Positions 54,608-63,389 of a stretch of DNA of 64,000 nt are shown piece by piece (within the stretch, counting starts at the first letter, position 1; the number at the start of each line of letters is the position of its first letter). The position numbers and the translations under genes were made by a program. Under the pieces are notes generated by a model, which was not told the DNA's origin, searched no databases, and saw only the letters and a list, made by a program, of their open reading frames with translations. The DNA is from Sphingorhabdus lutea (GTDB lineage Bacteria > Pseudomonadota > Alphaproteobacteria > Sphingomonadales > Sphingomonadaceae), in NCBI RefSeq assembly GCF_001889025.1, contig NZ_CP018154.1, forward strand, positions 1,230,501 to 1,294,500. Direction: 5' to 3'.

Positions 54608-55726
54608 TTAAACCCGCATCGGCATTAAAACATATAGCGAGGGTGATTTATCATGCTCACGGATTAGTGTTGGCGCACTTGCATCGGCAAGGTGCAATTC
54701 CACAGTATCGCTTTCAATCTCGTTCAAAATATCTTTCAGATAATTTGCGTTAAACCCAATTTCAAATTCATCATTGCTATATGTGCCGGAAACTTCCTCC
54801 GCCGCTGTGCCATTTTCGGGCGATGTAACGGACAGGGTGATTTTATCCTGTTCCAATGCCATTTTCACTGCGCGGGTGCGTTCGGTGGCGATGGTAGCCA
54901 CACGATCAACACCTTGGAAAAATGCCTTTGGGTTGATGGTCAATAATTTGTCATTTCCGGTGGGGATAACACGGTTATAATCGGGAAATGTGCCGTCGAT
55001 TAATTTTGAGGTTAAGACAGAAGCGGCAAAGGTAAAGCGGATTTTGCTGGCCGATAGGTCAACCCGAACCATATTATCGCCTGCCTCACCCAGTAATTTA
55101 TGAATTTCGGTAACGCATTTTTTGGGGATAATCACATCGGGCATGCCCTCCGCTCCGGCGGGTCGGGCAAGTGTATATCGCGCCAAACGGTGGCCGTCGG
55201 TCGCCGCTGCTTTTAATGTTGGCTCTGCATCGTCGCTGACATGCATGAAAATACCATTTAGATAATAACGAGTTTCATCCGAAGAAATGGCAAAACGGGT
55301 TTTTTCGATTATCTCCATCAATGTGGAGGAGGGCATTTCAAAACTTGTCGGAAGGTCGCCCTCTGCAATTTTGGGAAAATCATCGCGCGGCAAGGTTTGA
55401 AGAGAGAATCGCGCGCGCCCGGCATTCACCGCCATGCGGCCATCGGCGGCGTTTAATTGCACTTCGCTGCCATCGGGCAATTTACGCACAATGTCGAATA
55501 ATGTGTGCGCAGGAACGGTAATTGATCCGGCGGTCTCGACATTATTGGCGGCAAAACTTTCCACAATTTGCAGATCAAGATCGGTCGCGGTTAATTTAAT
55601 TTCGCCATTTTCCGATGTCTCAATCAACACATTGGACAAAATGGGGATGGTATTGCGCCTTTCCACAACGGATTGAACATGGCCAAGGCTTTTCATCAAA
55701 GTCGCGCGTTCGACGGTGGCTTTCAT
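54608..55726 (-). CDS. dnaN: DNA polymerase III subunit beta (sliding clamp)
   Basis: The processivity clamp of the replicative polymerase, 372 residues from the ATG at 55726 (MKATVERATLMKSLGHVQSVVERRNTIPILSNVL, quoted in part: VERRNTIPILSNVL). Three repeated clamp domains are visible by pattern; the C-terminus is the usual SLYVLMPMRV (the canonical tail is PMRL/V). A second in-frame ATG lies two codons earlier. It is not next to dnaA or recF, which is common in alphaproteobacteria. No origin features (DnaA boxes in array) were seen here. Confidence 0.97.
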   Translation of the reverse strand: MKATVERATLMKSLGHVQSVVERRNTIPILSNVLIETSENGEIKLTATDLDLQIVESFAANNVETAGSITVPAHTLFDIVRKLPDGSEVQLNAADGRMAVNAGRARFSLQTLPRDDFPKIAEGDLPTSFEMPSSTLMEIIEKTRFAISSDETRYYLNGIFMHVSDDAEPTLKAAATDGHRLARYTLARPAGAEGMPDVIIPKKCVTEIHKLLGEAGDNMVRVDLSASKIRFTFAASVLTSKLIDGTFPDYNRVIPTGNDKLLTINPKAFFQGVDRVATIATERTRAVKMALEQDKITLSVTSPENGTAAEEVSGTYSNDEFEIGFNANYLKDILNEIESDTVELHLADASAPTLIREHDKSPSLYVLMPMRV

Positions 55727-55896
55727 AATCAAATATCTTCCCTATATCCCAAATATCCCAAACACATATATTCGCCATTATGCCAAGCATCGACTCTATA
55801 TATGCATTATGCGTCATCCTTACTTACCAAGATTGACGCCTAGGGCAAGGCGCAAGGCTTTGCATTTCGCATAAATCTGTGGAAGAAAGCGCAAAT

Positions 55897-56553
55897 ATGA
55901 TGATTCCACATGAAATTATGCAAAAAATTGGCGATTGCCGATTGTTTATTGCCCGTCATGGCGAAACGGTTTTTAATGCCGCCGCGCGGATACAGGGGGA
56001 ACATGTGCACACCCCCTTGACCATAAAGGGCAGCATACAGGCAATGCAGATGGGCAAGGCATTGGCGGCGCATATCCACAATATTGAAAATTTGGCGTTG
56101 CACGCGTCCGATACGGGCCGCGCCTTGCAAACTTTGGCGTTGATAAGCGACGAAATTGGCGCGGATTGGCATCAACATATTGCCGATAATCGTTTGCGCG
56201 AAATTGATATGGGGCAATGGGGCGGCGAATATTATCGCAATTTAAAAGATAGTTTGCGGGTAGATAGCGAAACGGGATTATTTGCTACTATCGCCCCAGA
56301 TGGCGAAAGCTATAGCGATATTGCAAGAAGATTGATTGATTGGATTGCAGAGCAACAATTTGACCGCGATATGTTGATTATTTCGCATGGTATGACCAGC
56401 CGTGTGCTGCGCGGATTATTGCTTGGCCTTGATAATTTGCCGCATTTTAACGCGCCCGCTGCGCCGTCTTTACCACAAGGGACAATGGTGTTGGTGCAAT
56501 CGGGCCGTGAAGAGGTGATAAATATTGCAAATGGCGGGGCAGAAATTGCATGA
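55897..56553 (+). CDS. Histidine phosphatase family protein
   Basis: Branch-1 histidine phosphatase (phosphoglycerate mutase-like), 218 residues from the ATG at 55897; an in-frame GTG 18 bases earlier is the alternative. The catalytic RHG motif is LFIARHGETVFNAAARIQGE near residue 20, with the helper Glu in LREIDMGQWGGE near 105 and the second His in LIISHGMTSRVLRG near 165. Substrate (a sugar phosphate, nucleotide or phosphoglycerate) is unknown. The stop overlaps the next gene's ATG by four bases, so the two are co-translated. It is divergent from dnaN. Confidence 0.88.
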   Translation: MMIPHEIMQKIGDCRLFIARHGETVFNAAARIQGEHVHTPLTIKGSIQAMQMGKALAAHIHNIENLALHASDTGRALQTLALISDEIGADWHQHIADNRLREIDMGQWGGEYYRNLKDSLRVDSETGLFATIAPDGESYSDIARRLIDWIAEQQFDRDMLIISHGMTSRVLRGLLLGLDNLPHFNAPAAPSLPQGTMVLVQSGREEVINIANGGAEIA

Positions 56554-57047
56554 GCATGAAATGGCGAATAATGGGCGCTATTTTGGCGGTCTCTATATTT
56601 TCTGCGCCTGTATTTGCCCGCGAATTAACCGGTATTTTTGGCGATTGGGGCGCATTTGATGATCGGGATGATAGCGGGCGCTGTTTTGCCATGGCAAAGC
56701 CCGCTAAAACAAATGCACCGGGTGATAATGGCGCGTTTTTTTCGGTTGGATTTTGGCCAAAGGACCGCGTTTATCATCAAATTCAGGTGCGTTTTTCACG
56801 CGAACGTTCCACCAATGCCGGGGTGATTTTATCCGCAGGTGGCCGCAGTTTTCGATTAACCGCAGGACGGTTGAACGGATGGGCCAAGGATAGAAAAATG
56901 GACATTGCCATTATTTCGGCGATGCGTTCGGCCAATAGCATAAGCGTAGAGGCGGTGGGCCGTGATGGTCGGCCCATTGTCGATGTTTACCGTGTTAAAG
57001 GATCTGCCAGCGCCATTGATTCGGCATTATTGGCATGCAGGGATTAA
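56550..57047 (+). CDS. Exported protein, invasion-associated locus B-like
   Basis: A 165-residue secreted protein with signal peptide (MKWRIMGAILAVSIFSAPVFA, cleavage near residue 23). The start of the mature part, GIFGDWGAFDDRDDSGRCFAMAKP, resembles IalB-family proteins (short N-terminal W.C pattern), and Cys near 44 and 163 could pair. The assignment is weak, based on pattern only. The ATG overlaps the stop of the histidine phosphatase gene by four bases. rlmN follows 62 bases later on the same strand. Confidence 0.65.
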   Translation: MSMKWRIMGAILAVSIFSAPVFARELTGIFGDWGAFDDRDDSGRCFAMAKPAKTNAPGDNGAFFSVGFWPKDRVYHQIQVRFSRERSTNAGVILSAGGRSFRLTAGRLNGWAKDRKMDIAIISAMRSANSISVEAVGRDGRPIVDVYRVKGSASAIDSALLACRD

Positions 57048-57109
57048 ATTGGCATATAGGGATTAAGGATTAGCTGGCAAAATGGTGCATAACATATTAT
57101 AGGCGCGCC

Positions 57110-58369
57110 ATGATGCAAATTCCTGGAAATATCGATCCCGTCACCGTGCCGCGCAATATAACCCAGCGTGAGGACGGCCTGTTGGAACTATTGGGGCTAA
57201 GCCAGCCGCAAATTGCCGCGCTATTTTTAGAAAGCGGCTTGGACAGCAAGGCGGCAAAGCTGCGTTCAAAACAGGTTTTTCATTGGATTTACCATAGGGG
57301 CGTGCAAAATTTTGATGATATGAGCGATATTTCAAAAAATATGCGCCCATGGTTGGCGCAGCGTTTTATTATTTCTCGCCCTCAAGTGGTGGAGGATCAT
57401 CGCAGCACCGACGGCACGCGCAAATGGTTGTTGCGCTCGCCCGATGGCCATGATTTTGAAATGGTGTTCATTCCTGATGCGGATCGCGGCACTTTATGTG
57501 TGTCCAGCCAAGTGGGCTGCACATTAAATTGCCGTTTTTGCTTTACCGGAACCATGAAATTGGTGCGCAACCTGACCCCTGGTGAAATTGTGGGGCAAGT
57601 CATGTTGGCGCGAGATGCCCTTGGCGAATGGCCAAAGGGGACAATGCGCGGTTTTGGCCCAAATCCGGATGATGCCGATTTTGAAGATGATGATGGCGCA
57701 GCGGAATATAGCGCAGATGGCCGGATGTTGACCAATATTGTGATGATGGGCATGGGTGAGCCATTATATAATTTTGATAATGTTCGTGATGCCCTGTCCA
57801 TTGTGATGGATGGCAATGGATTGTCGCTTTCCAAACGGCGCATTACGCTTTCCACATCTGGCGTTGTGCCGTTAATGGAGCGGGCGGGCAAGGAAATGGG
57901 CGTTAATTTGGCGGTGTCGCTTCATGCCGTGACCAAGGAAGTGCGCGATGAAATTGTGCCCATTAACCGCAAATATGGGATAGAGGAATTGCTGCAGGCA
58001 TGTGCCGATTATCCAGGAGCGCATAATGCGCGGCGCATTACATTTGAATATGTAATGTTAAAGGATAAAAATGACAGCGATGATGATGCGCGTGAATTGG
58101 TGCGGTTAATCAGGAAATATAATTTACCAGCAAAGGTAAACCTTATCCCCTTTAATCCATGGCCCGATGCGCCATATGAATGTTCCACGCCGCAGCGTAT
58201 TTCCGCGTTTAGCAGCCTGATTTTTTCCGAGGGGATAAGCGCCCCCATCCGCACGCCGCGTGGGCGCGATATCATGGCGGCATGCGGCCAATTAAAATCG
58301 ACCAGCGAACGTAAAAGCCGTGCAGAGCTTGACCGTTTGGCCGAAGAAAAATTGGCGGCGCTTGATTGA
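57110..58369 (+). CDS. rlmN: 23S rRNA (adenine(2503)-C(2))-methyltransferase RlmN
   Basis: Radical SAM enzyme that methylates A2503 of 23S rRNA and A37 of some tRNAs. The 419-residue protein has the radical SAM cysteines at 137, 141 and 144 ([15 protein letters not shown]). [15 protein letters not shown] and [14 protein letters not shown] follow, plus the late [13 protein letters not shown] that carries the methyl-accepting cysteine. An acidic insert (about residues 186-203, [15 protein letters not shown]) is present, as in other alphaproteobacteria. Start is uncertain by one Met. Confidence 0.96.
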   Translation: MMQIPGNIDPVTVPRNITQREDGLLELLGLSQPQIAALFLESGLDSKAAKLRSKQVFHWIYHRGVQNFDDMSDISKNMRPWLAQRFIISRPQVVEDHRSTDGTRKWLLRSPDGHDFEMVFIPDADRGTLCVSSQVGCTLNCRFCFTGTMKLVRNLTPGEIVGQVMLARDALGEWPKGTMRGFGPNPDDADFEDDDGAAEYSADGRMLTNIVMMGMGEPLYNFDNVRDALSIVMDGNGLSLSKRRITLSTSGVVPLMERAGKEMGVNLAVSLHAVTKEVRDEIVPINRKYGIEELLQACADYPGAHNARRITFEYVMLKDKNDSDDDARELVRLIRKYNLPAKVNLIPFNPWPDAPYECSTPQRISAFSSLIFSEGISAPIRTPRGRDIMAACGQLKSTSERKSRAELDRLAEEKLAALD

Positions 58370-58391
58370 GTATAGCCTAGTTTATTGGGTG

Positions 58392-59171
58392 TTAACTGAA
58401 AATGGCAACCGATTGCATGCCAGTTAACATGGGCTCGCCCTCACTATTATACATGGTCATATATTGGCTGGACGATCCCTTGCCTGCATAATGGGTTTGG
58501 CTGTCCAAATACCACCATCCGTCATTGGTTTGGGGATTGTCGGTTAACAGGTTGAACTGCCAATTCATCGAACTAACCATGCCGGCTGTGCTCATCAACC
58601 CCATGGCAGAAGGGGGCAATGCATCGCCATTGCAGATTAAATCGGCCATGGGGTCTAAGCCGTCACGTTCGATAATCCGATTCCATGCCGACAGGCGCGG
58701 TATATTTTGACCAAGGGTTAAACGCTTATCGCCATATTCCATATTTTGGGTAAAAAATGCGGGCGGGCCACTGCGCCGGTCTTCGTCCTTGGGTATATCG
58801 GGAAAATTAGGTGCAGCTATATCGGCAAAATCCAAATGGCTTTCGCGTCTATTCATAAAAATAAAGGTGCAGGCAAGGCCAATATCATCGCCGCAATAAA
58901 TATCGCTGCGGATGGAGGCGGTATTTTTGCCGCGACGTAAAATATGTGCTCTTATTTCAATATCACCCGATAAAGGGCCAGAAAAGGCAATTTGCGCGGA
59001 TTGCAAAGGGGGCAGGTCATCGGCCAATATGGATGCGGCCTTCCATGCCATTGCGCTGCTTAACCCGCCATAGCAGGTGCGTCCCTGTAGCCAATTTTCT
59101 GGCACGGTCAAATGGTGGCTTTCACTGCCACTTTTTATTTGGGATAAGATTTTAGATAATGTCATGACCAT
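58392..59171 (-). CDS. Acyl-CoA thioesterase (TesB-like, double hot-dog)
   Basis: A 259-residue predicted thioesterase that hydrolyses acyl-CoA. The first hot-dog half shows WLQGRTCYGGLSSAMAWKAAS near residue 25 (the GG loop), then SAQIAFSGPLSGDIEIRAHILRRGKN (quoted in part), and STAGMVSSMNWQFNL in the second half with an Asp/Ser-type site near QTHYAGKGSS. The protein ends in a plausible strand (EPMLTGMQSVAIFS). The start could be two codons later. Convergent with rlmN, its role in fatty-acid or PHA metabolism is inferred. Confidence 0.8.
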   Translation of the reverse strand: MVMTLSKILSQIKSGSESHHLTVPENWLQGRTCYGGLSSAMAWKAASILADDLPPLQSAQIAFSGPLSGDIEIRAHILRRGKNTASIRSDIYCGDDIGLACTFIFMNRRESHLDFADIAAPNFPDIPKDEDRRSGPPAFFTQNMEYGDKRLTLGQNIPRLSAWNRIIERDGLDPMADLICNGDALPPSAMGLMSTAGMVSSMNWQFNLLTDNPQTNDGWWYLDSQTHYAGKGSSSQYMTMYNSEGEPMLTGMQSVAIFS

Positions 59172-59245
59172 ATGCTAGGCATGAAAAAATAATATATCCA
59201 GCAAATTTTAACTGGTCGGTTAAAAAATGAAACCGATTTTTATGA

Positions 59246-59320
59246 TGGTGGGCGTAGCAAGGATTGAACTTGCGACCCCTACGATGTCAACATAGTGCTC
59301 TACCACTGAGCTATACGCCC
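59246..59320 (-). tRNA. tRNA-Val (GAC)
   Basis: A 75-base tRNA on the minus strand with acceptor GGGCGTA and TACGCCC, D arm GCTCAGTGGTAGAGC, anticodon arm CTATG-TTGACAT-CGTAG with anticodon GAC, T arm GCAAG-TTCAATC-CTTGC, discriminator A and encoded CCA. The flanks have no obvious remnant of integration. Confidence 0.96.
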
Positions 59321-59510
59321 ATCATGAATTGCGCGTCTAATCAACACATCAGCTTTTGGCAAGCGCAAAGCGACAATTTGACAATAGTTTTTGCAAAAAT
59401 TCATGTTTTTCATTTGATGCTTGCATAAATGCGCTGCTTTATGCTCCAATGTTAATGGAGCGATTAAATTTTTCGGTATATTCATGGGCGAAAAAATTGA
59501 GGAGAGAGAC

Positions 59511-60650
59511 ATGGAATTTCCATCAATATCATATAGTGAGGAGCAAATAGAGCTGGGCGAGGTGGCTGGCGCCTTTTGCCGCGATAAATCCCCCATTGAT
59601 AAGGTGCGATCTTTAATTGATAGCAGCGATGGTTATGACCAAGAAATTTATGCCGAAATGGCGCAAATGGGTTGGATGGGCGTTGGTATATCCGAACAAT
59701 TTGGTGGTATTGGATTGGGGTTGGGTGAATTGGCCGCGATGGTAGAACAAATGGGGCGTCATTTAATGGCCGGACCATTTGTCACATCGCATATTGCCGC
59801 GCAGATGATTTTGGCGGGAAATGATGATGCGCAAAAATCGCTGTTATTGCCGCGAATTATTGGCGGGGAGGTAGCCTCTTTGGCCCTGATAGAGCAAGAA
59901 GGCGATTGGAATTTAGACCAGATAAAATGCACCGCCACTATAAATGGTGAAATGCTGCAACTATCAGGTACCAAAAATTTCGTCATGTGGGCGCAGGCGG
60001 CGGATTTCATATTGGTAAATATGATGATGGACAATGCCCCAGTGATTATTTGGGTGAACCGTCATGATTTGGACAATGCGGCAATGCGGCGTGAAATCAT
60101 TATCGATGAAACAAAAAGAAGCGCGAGCATCAATTTTGACGGCGTGACCATTCCCAAATCGCAAATATTAAAATGCAATGATGTGCCCGCCATATTGGCG
60201 AGGATAGAATTGGTCACCAATTTACTGCAATCCGCCGAAATGGCCGGCGGCACGCATAGGGTGATTGATTATACATTGGAATATTTGCGTACGCGCAAAC
60301 AATTTGGCAAAATTATTGGCGAATATCAGGCGTTAAAACATCCAATGGTCAATGAATATGCGGCGTTTGAAAATGCGCGGTCTTTAATGTTAAGCGCGGC
60401 AGCAAATTTTGGCCAAATGGGCAATATGGACCAACAAAGGCAGGGCGAAATTGCGGTTCGTATGGCAAAGGCGGCAACCGAAAAATCATATTCGTCCGTG
60501 TCCGACCGTGCAATCCAATTTCATGGCGGTTTTGGCTTTACCCATGATTGTGATGCCGGATTGCACCGTCGTGCGGCAATTTTCCACGCATCCCAATTTG
60601 GAGATGCTATATGGCAAAGGCAAAAATTGCGCGATTTATTATTTGGGTGA
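59511..60650 (+). CDS. Acyl-CoA dehydrogenase family protein
   Basis: FAD-dependent acyl-CoA dehydrogenase of 379 residues from the ATG at 59511, with GGAGAGAG just upstream; the longer frame starts earlier without a ribosome site. The pattern includes MGWMGVGISEQFGGIGLGLGEL, an N-terminal helix block, FAD-contact region (KNFVMWAQAADFIL) and the C-terminal helices YLRTRKQFGKIIGEYQALKHP and the FHGGFGFTHD region. Where many members have the catalytic Glu (WEHD), this protein reads THDCD, so activity is uncertain. Substrate is unknown. The stop overlaps hisD's 3' end by 12 bases, convergent. Confidence 0.88.
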   Translation: MEFPSISYSEEQIELGEVAGAFCRDKSPIDKVRSLIDSSDGYDQEIYAEMAQMGWMGVGISEQFGGIGLGLGELAAMVEQMGRHLMAGPFVTSHIAAQMILAGNDDAQKSLLLPRIIGGEVASLALIEQEGDWNLDQIKCTATINGEMLQLSGTKNFVMWAQAADFILVNMMMDNAPVIIWVNRHDLDNAAMRREIIIDETKRSASINFDGVTIPKSQILKCNDVPAILARIELVTNLLQSAEMAGGTHRVIDYTLEYLRTRKQFGKIIGEYQALKHPMVNEYAAFENARSLMLSAAANFGQMGNMDQQRQGEIAVRMAKAATEKSYSSVSDRAIQFHGGFGFTHDCDAGLHRRAAIFHASQFGDAIWQRQKLRDLLFG

Positions 60651-61949
60651 TTCGTTCAATTGTTCCAAACGTATGGAGATGGAGCGGCCATGGCTTTCAA
60701 GGCCCTCTCCCTGTGCCAAAATATCGGCCGCTGGACCTATATTCGCCAATGATTCGGCGTTACACCCAATGATGGAGGTGCGCTTCATAAAATCCAAAGT
60801 GGACAGACCGCTGGCAAATCGGGCGACCCCCGATGTGGGCAGCACATGATTTGGTCCGGCAATATAATCGCCAATTGCCTCTGGGCTGTGGCGGCCCATG
60901 AAAATGGCGCCCGCATGGCGGATATTTTCCATTAAGCTTTCGGGATTATCAACGGCCAATTCCAAATGTTCCGGCGCGATTTTATTGATAATCTGGGGTG
61001 CTTCATCCAATTTGTTGACGATGATGACGCTGCCATTATTTTCCCATGCGGTGCGGGCAATATCTGCTCGGCTATGGCCGTTTAACTGCTCCTCTATCGC
61101 GCGGCAAACATGGTTTGCATAGTCACCATTATCGGTGATGAAAATGGATTGCGCGTCGGGATCATGTTCCGATTGGCTTAGCAAATCAGCGGCAATCCAT
61201 GAGGGATTATTTTTATCATCGCTGACCACCAAAATTTCCGATGGACCGGCAATGGTATCAATGCCGACACGGCCAAAAATTTGGCGTTTTGCCTCTGCGA
61301 CAAAGGCATTACCTGGCCCCACAATTTTATCAACGGCGGTAATATTTTTTGTGCCATAGGCAAGGGCCGCCACGGCATGCGCCCCGCCAATGCGGAAAAT
61401 CTCGCTCACCCCGGATATGTGCGCGGCGGCAAGAACCAACGGGTTCATCACATTATTTGGGGTGGGAACGACCATGGCAATGCGCGGCACCCCCGCAACC
61501 TTTGCAGGAATGGCGTTCATTAACACGCTGGAGGGATAGCTCGCCTTGCCGCCGGGCACGTAAATGCCCACCGCATCCACCGCGCCCCAGCGCCAGCCAA
61601 GGGTAACACCATCATCATCAACCCACAATGCATCATCAGGCCGTTGTCTTTCATGATAAGCAGCTATGCGATTGGCCGCCATTTTTAGGGCCGAAAGCTG
61701 ATCATCGCTAACCTTGTTTAATGCATCGTCAATTTCTGATTGGCTGACGCGTAAATTGTCATCATTTAATGTAAAACCATCAAATTTTTGTGTAAAATAA
61801 TATAATGCCTTATCACCATCACGGCGCACATCGGCAATAATATTGGCAACATCGCCTGAAATATCCGACAGATTCTCTGACTGACGATGTGTTAAACGGG
61901 CCAATTTTGCATCAAAATCTTTATCATTTATATTCAGCAAAGCAGGCAT
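60639..61949 (-). CDS. hisD: Histidinol dehydrogenase
   Basis: Last enzyme of histidine biosynthesis, oxidising L-histidinol to L-histidine with NAD+ in two steps. The 436-residue length is usual. Motifs in order: GIYVPGGKASYPSSVLMNAIPAKVAGV (quoted in part: YVPGGKASYPSSV), DKIVGPGNAFVAEAKR, AGPSEILVVSDD, LLSQSEHDPDAQSIF (zinc and catalytic histidines), IAPEHLELAVDNP, and GPNHVLPTSGVARF. Other his genes are not present in the window. It is convergent with the acyl-CoA dehydrogenase gene with a 12-base overlap. Confidence 0.96.
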   Translation of the reverse strand: MPALLNINDKDFDAKLARLTHRQSENLSDISGDVANIIADVRRDGDKALYYFTQKFDGFTLNDDNLRVSQSEIDDALNKVSDDQLSALKMAANRIAAYHERQRPDDALWVDDDGVTLGWRWGAVDAVGIYVPGGKASYPSSVLMNAIPAKVAGVPRIAMVVPTPNNVMNPLVLAAAHISGVSEIFRIGGAHAVAALAYGTKNITAVDKIVGPGNAFVAEAKRQIFGRVGIDTIAGPSEILVVSDDKNNPSWIAADLLSQSEHDPDAQSIFITDNGDYANHVCRAIEEQLNGHSRADIARTAWENNGSVIIVNKLDEAPQIINKIAPEHLELAVDNPESLMENIRHAGAIFMGRHSPEAIGDYIAGPNHVLPTSGVARFASGLSTLDFMKRTSIIGCNAESLANIGPAADILAQGEGLESHGRSISIRLEQLNESPK

Positions 61950-62009
61950 GGCGTTTTTCCATTATATGATGTGAATTGCCAATATAGGCATGATGTTCAT
62001 CAAAAAAAG

Positions 62010-62086
62010 TGGCGCGCCCTACAGGAGTCGAACCTGTGGCCTCAAGATTAGAAGTCTCGCGCTCTATCCAGCTGAGCTAAGGGCGC
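62010..62086 (-). tRNA. tRNA-Arg (TCT)
   Basis: A 77-base tRNA on the minus strand with acceptor GCGCCCT and AGGGCGC, D arm GCTCAGCTGGATAGAGC, anticodon loop CTTCTAA with anticodon TCT, T arm ACAGG-TTCGACT-CCTGT, discriminator G and encoded CCA. It stands between hisD and the queuosine transporter gene. Confidence 0.96.
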
Positions 62087-62170
62087 ACGCAAATGCTCCT
62101 TAACCGCTTTGCAGCAAAGTGAAAAGCAGGTTATGGCATATTTTGTAATTATTTTTCATTCAGGGCCAAT

Positions 62171-62914
62171 ATGTCGGATCAAATCAACCATATGAGCGCG
62201 AAAAATTTAACCGAATATCGGTTTAAATATTTTGAATATGTCATGGCAGCCTTTGTCACCATATTATTATTATCAAATATTATCGGCGCGTCGAAATTAT
62301 CCGCCATAAATATTGGGGGTAGCACGCATATTTTTGGCGCAGGCATTTTATTTTTCCCTCTTGGTTATGTTATTGGCGATATTTTAACCGAAATTTATGG
62401 CTATGCCCGCGCACGGCGAGTTATTTGGACCGGCTTTGCAGCAATGATTTTCATGGCGGTGATGAGCTATATTGTTGTTGCCTTGCCACCTGCGGATGGA
62501 TGGGACGGGCAGGCGGCATATGAAACGGTATTTGCCAATGCGTGGCGCATTGTTTTGGCCTCAATCACCGCATTTTGGGCGGGCGAATTTGTGAACAGCT
62601 ATGTCATGGCGCGGCTAAAATTATTGACCAAGGGTAAATATTTATGGACGCGGACCATTGGTTCGACAATAGTGGGACAGGCGGTCGACAGCCTGTTATT
62701 TTATCCAATTGCATTTTATTTAACATGGAGTAATGCCCAGTTAATCGAGGTGATGTACACCAATTGGGCATTGAAAGTGGGCTGGGAAATATTATTAACC
62801 CCGGTGACTTATTTTGTGGTGCATAAATTAAAAAAGGCAGAGGCGATTGACGTTTATGATGATGATACGAATTTCTCGCCCTTTGCCAATAATAAATCAT
62901 CGGCCCAAAACTAA
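62171..62914 (+). CDS. yhhQ: Queuosine precursor transporter (YhhQ family)
   Basis: Integral inner membrane protein of 247 residues that imports queuosine precursors such as preQ0/preQ1. About six membrane helices are visible. Family patterns: MAAFVTILLLSNIIGASKL, AGILFFPLGYVIGDILTEIYGYARARRVIW (quoted in part: FPLGYVIGDILTEIYGY), FWAGEFVNSYVMARLKLLTKG, TIVGQAVDSLLFYPIAF, and a late NWALKVGWEILLTPVTY. The first Met at 62171 fits. The tRNA-modification link suits a bacterium that cannot make all of queuosine, or one that salvages it. Confidence 0.92.
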   Translation: MSDQINHMSAKNLTEYRFKYFEYVMAAFVTILLLSNIIGASKLSAINIGGSTHIFGAGILFFPLGYVIGDILTEIYGYARARRVIWTGFAAMIFMAVMSYIVVALPPADGWDGQAAYETVFANAWRIVLASITAFWAGEFVNSYVMARLKLLTKGKYLWTRTIGSTIVGQAVDSLLFYPIAFYLTWSNAQLIEVMYTNWALKVGWEILLTPVTYFVVHKLKKAEAIDVYDDDTNFSPFANNKSSAQN

Positions 62915-62938
62915 CCGTAAAAAGGCATATTTATTTAC

Positions 62939-63349
62939 ATGAATTGGTTTTTAGACCCCGTTAGTTTTCAGTCATTTAAACTTGATATATTATCCATGAC
63001 TGGCCTTGGCAAAGATGCGATGCACGTGCATATCGGAATGGCGATTTTTATCATCGTTCGGCTTTGCTGGCGCGGGCGTGGTGGATGGTTTGTTGCCTGG
63101 TCTGCTGCGCTTATTGCCGCATTAACGGGTGAATATTTGGATTATAAGGTCGATATTATCCAATCCTATAAATATACAGGACAGGTGCCCGATGCCGAAC
63201 ATTGGCATGATATTTGGAATACAATGTTTTGGCCCAGCATATTATTGCTTATTGGACGCTGGTTGCAGCCGGCAAAGAAAAATATCAAAGACGGCCCTGA
63301 TTTTATTGAACAGGATGCGCCAATTCAGAAAAGCACCGATTTAATATAG
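62939..63349 (+). CDS. Small integral membrane protein, function unknown
   Basis: A 136-residue protein with three likely membrane helices: about 28-46 (MHVHIGMAIFIIVRLCW), 49-67 (GWFVAWSAALIAALTGEYL) and 91-110 (MFWPSILLLIGRWLQ). His pairs near residue 30 (HVHIG) and near 86 (HWHDIWNTMFWP) are noteworthy and suggest metal or cofactor contact. The C-terminus is polar. No family is recognised. It is 24 bases after the queuosine transporter stop, same strand, so they are probably in one transcript. Confidence 0.7.
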   Translation: MNWFLDPVSFQSFKLDILSMTGLGKDAMHVHIGMAIFIIVRLCWRGRGGWFVAWSAALIAALTGEYLDYKVDIIQSYKYTGQVPDAEHWHDIWNTMFWPSILLLIGRWLQPAKKNIKDGPDFIEQDAPIQKSTDLI

Positions 63350-63389
63350 GGCGGTTAGTAAAGATTATTCAAAAAAAATAAAGTATCAC

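Noticed and set aside
55727-55896. Possible replication origin near dnaN
   Set aside because: No cluster of DnaA-box-like sequences was found, and dnaN is often far from the origin in alphaproteobacteria.
59172-59510. Possible integration site at tRNA-Val
   Set aside because: No duplicated tRNA 3' end, integrase or foreign gene is seen next to it.
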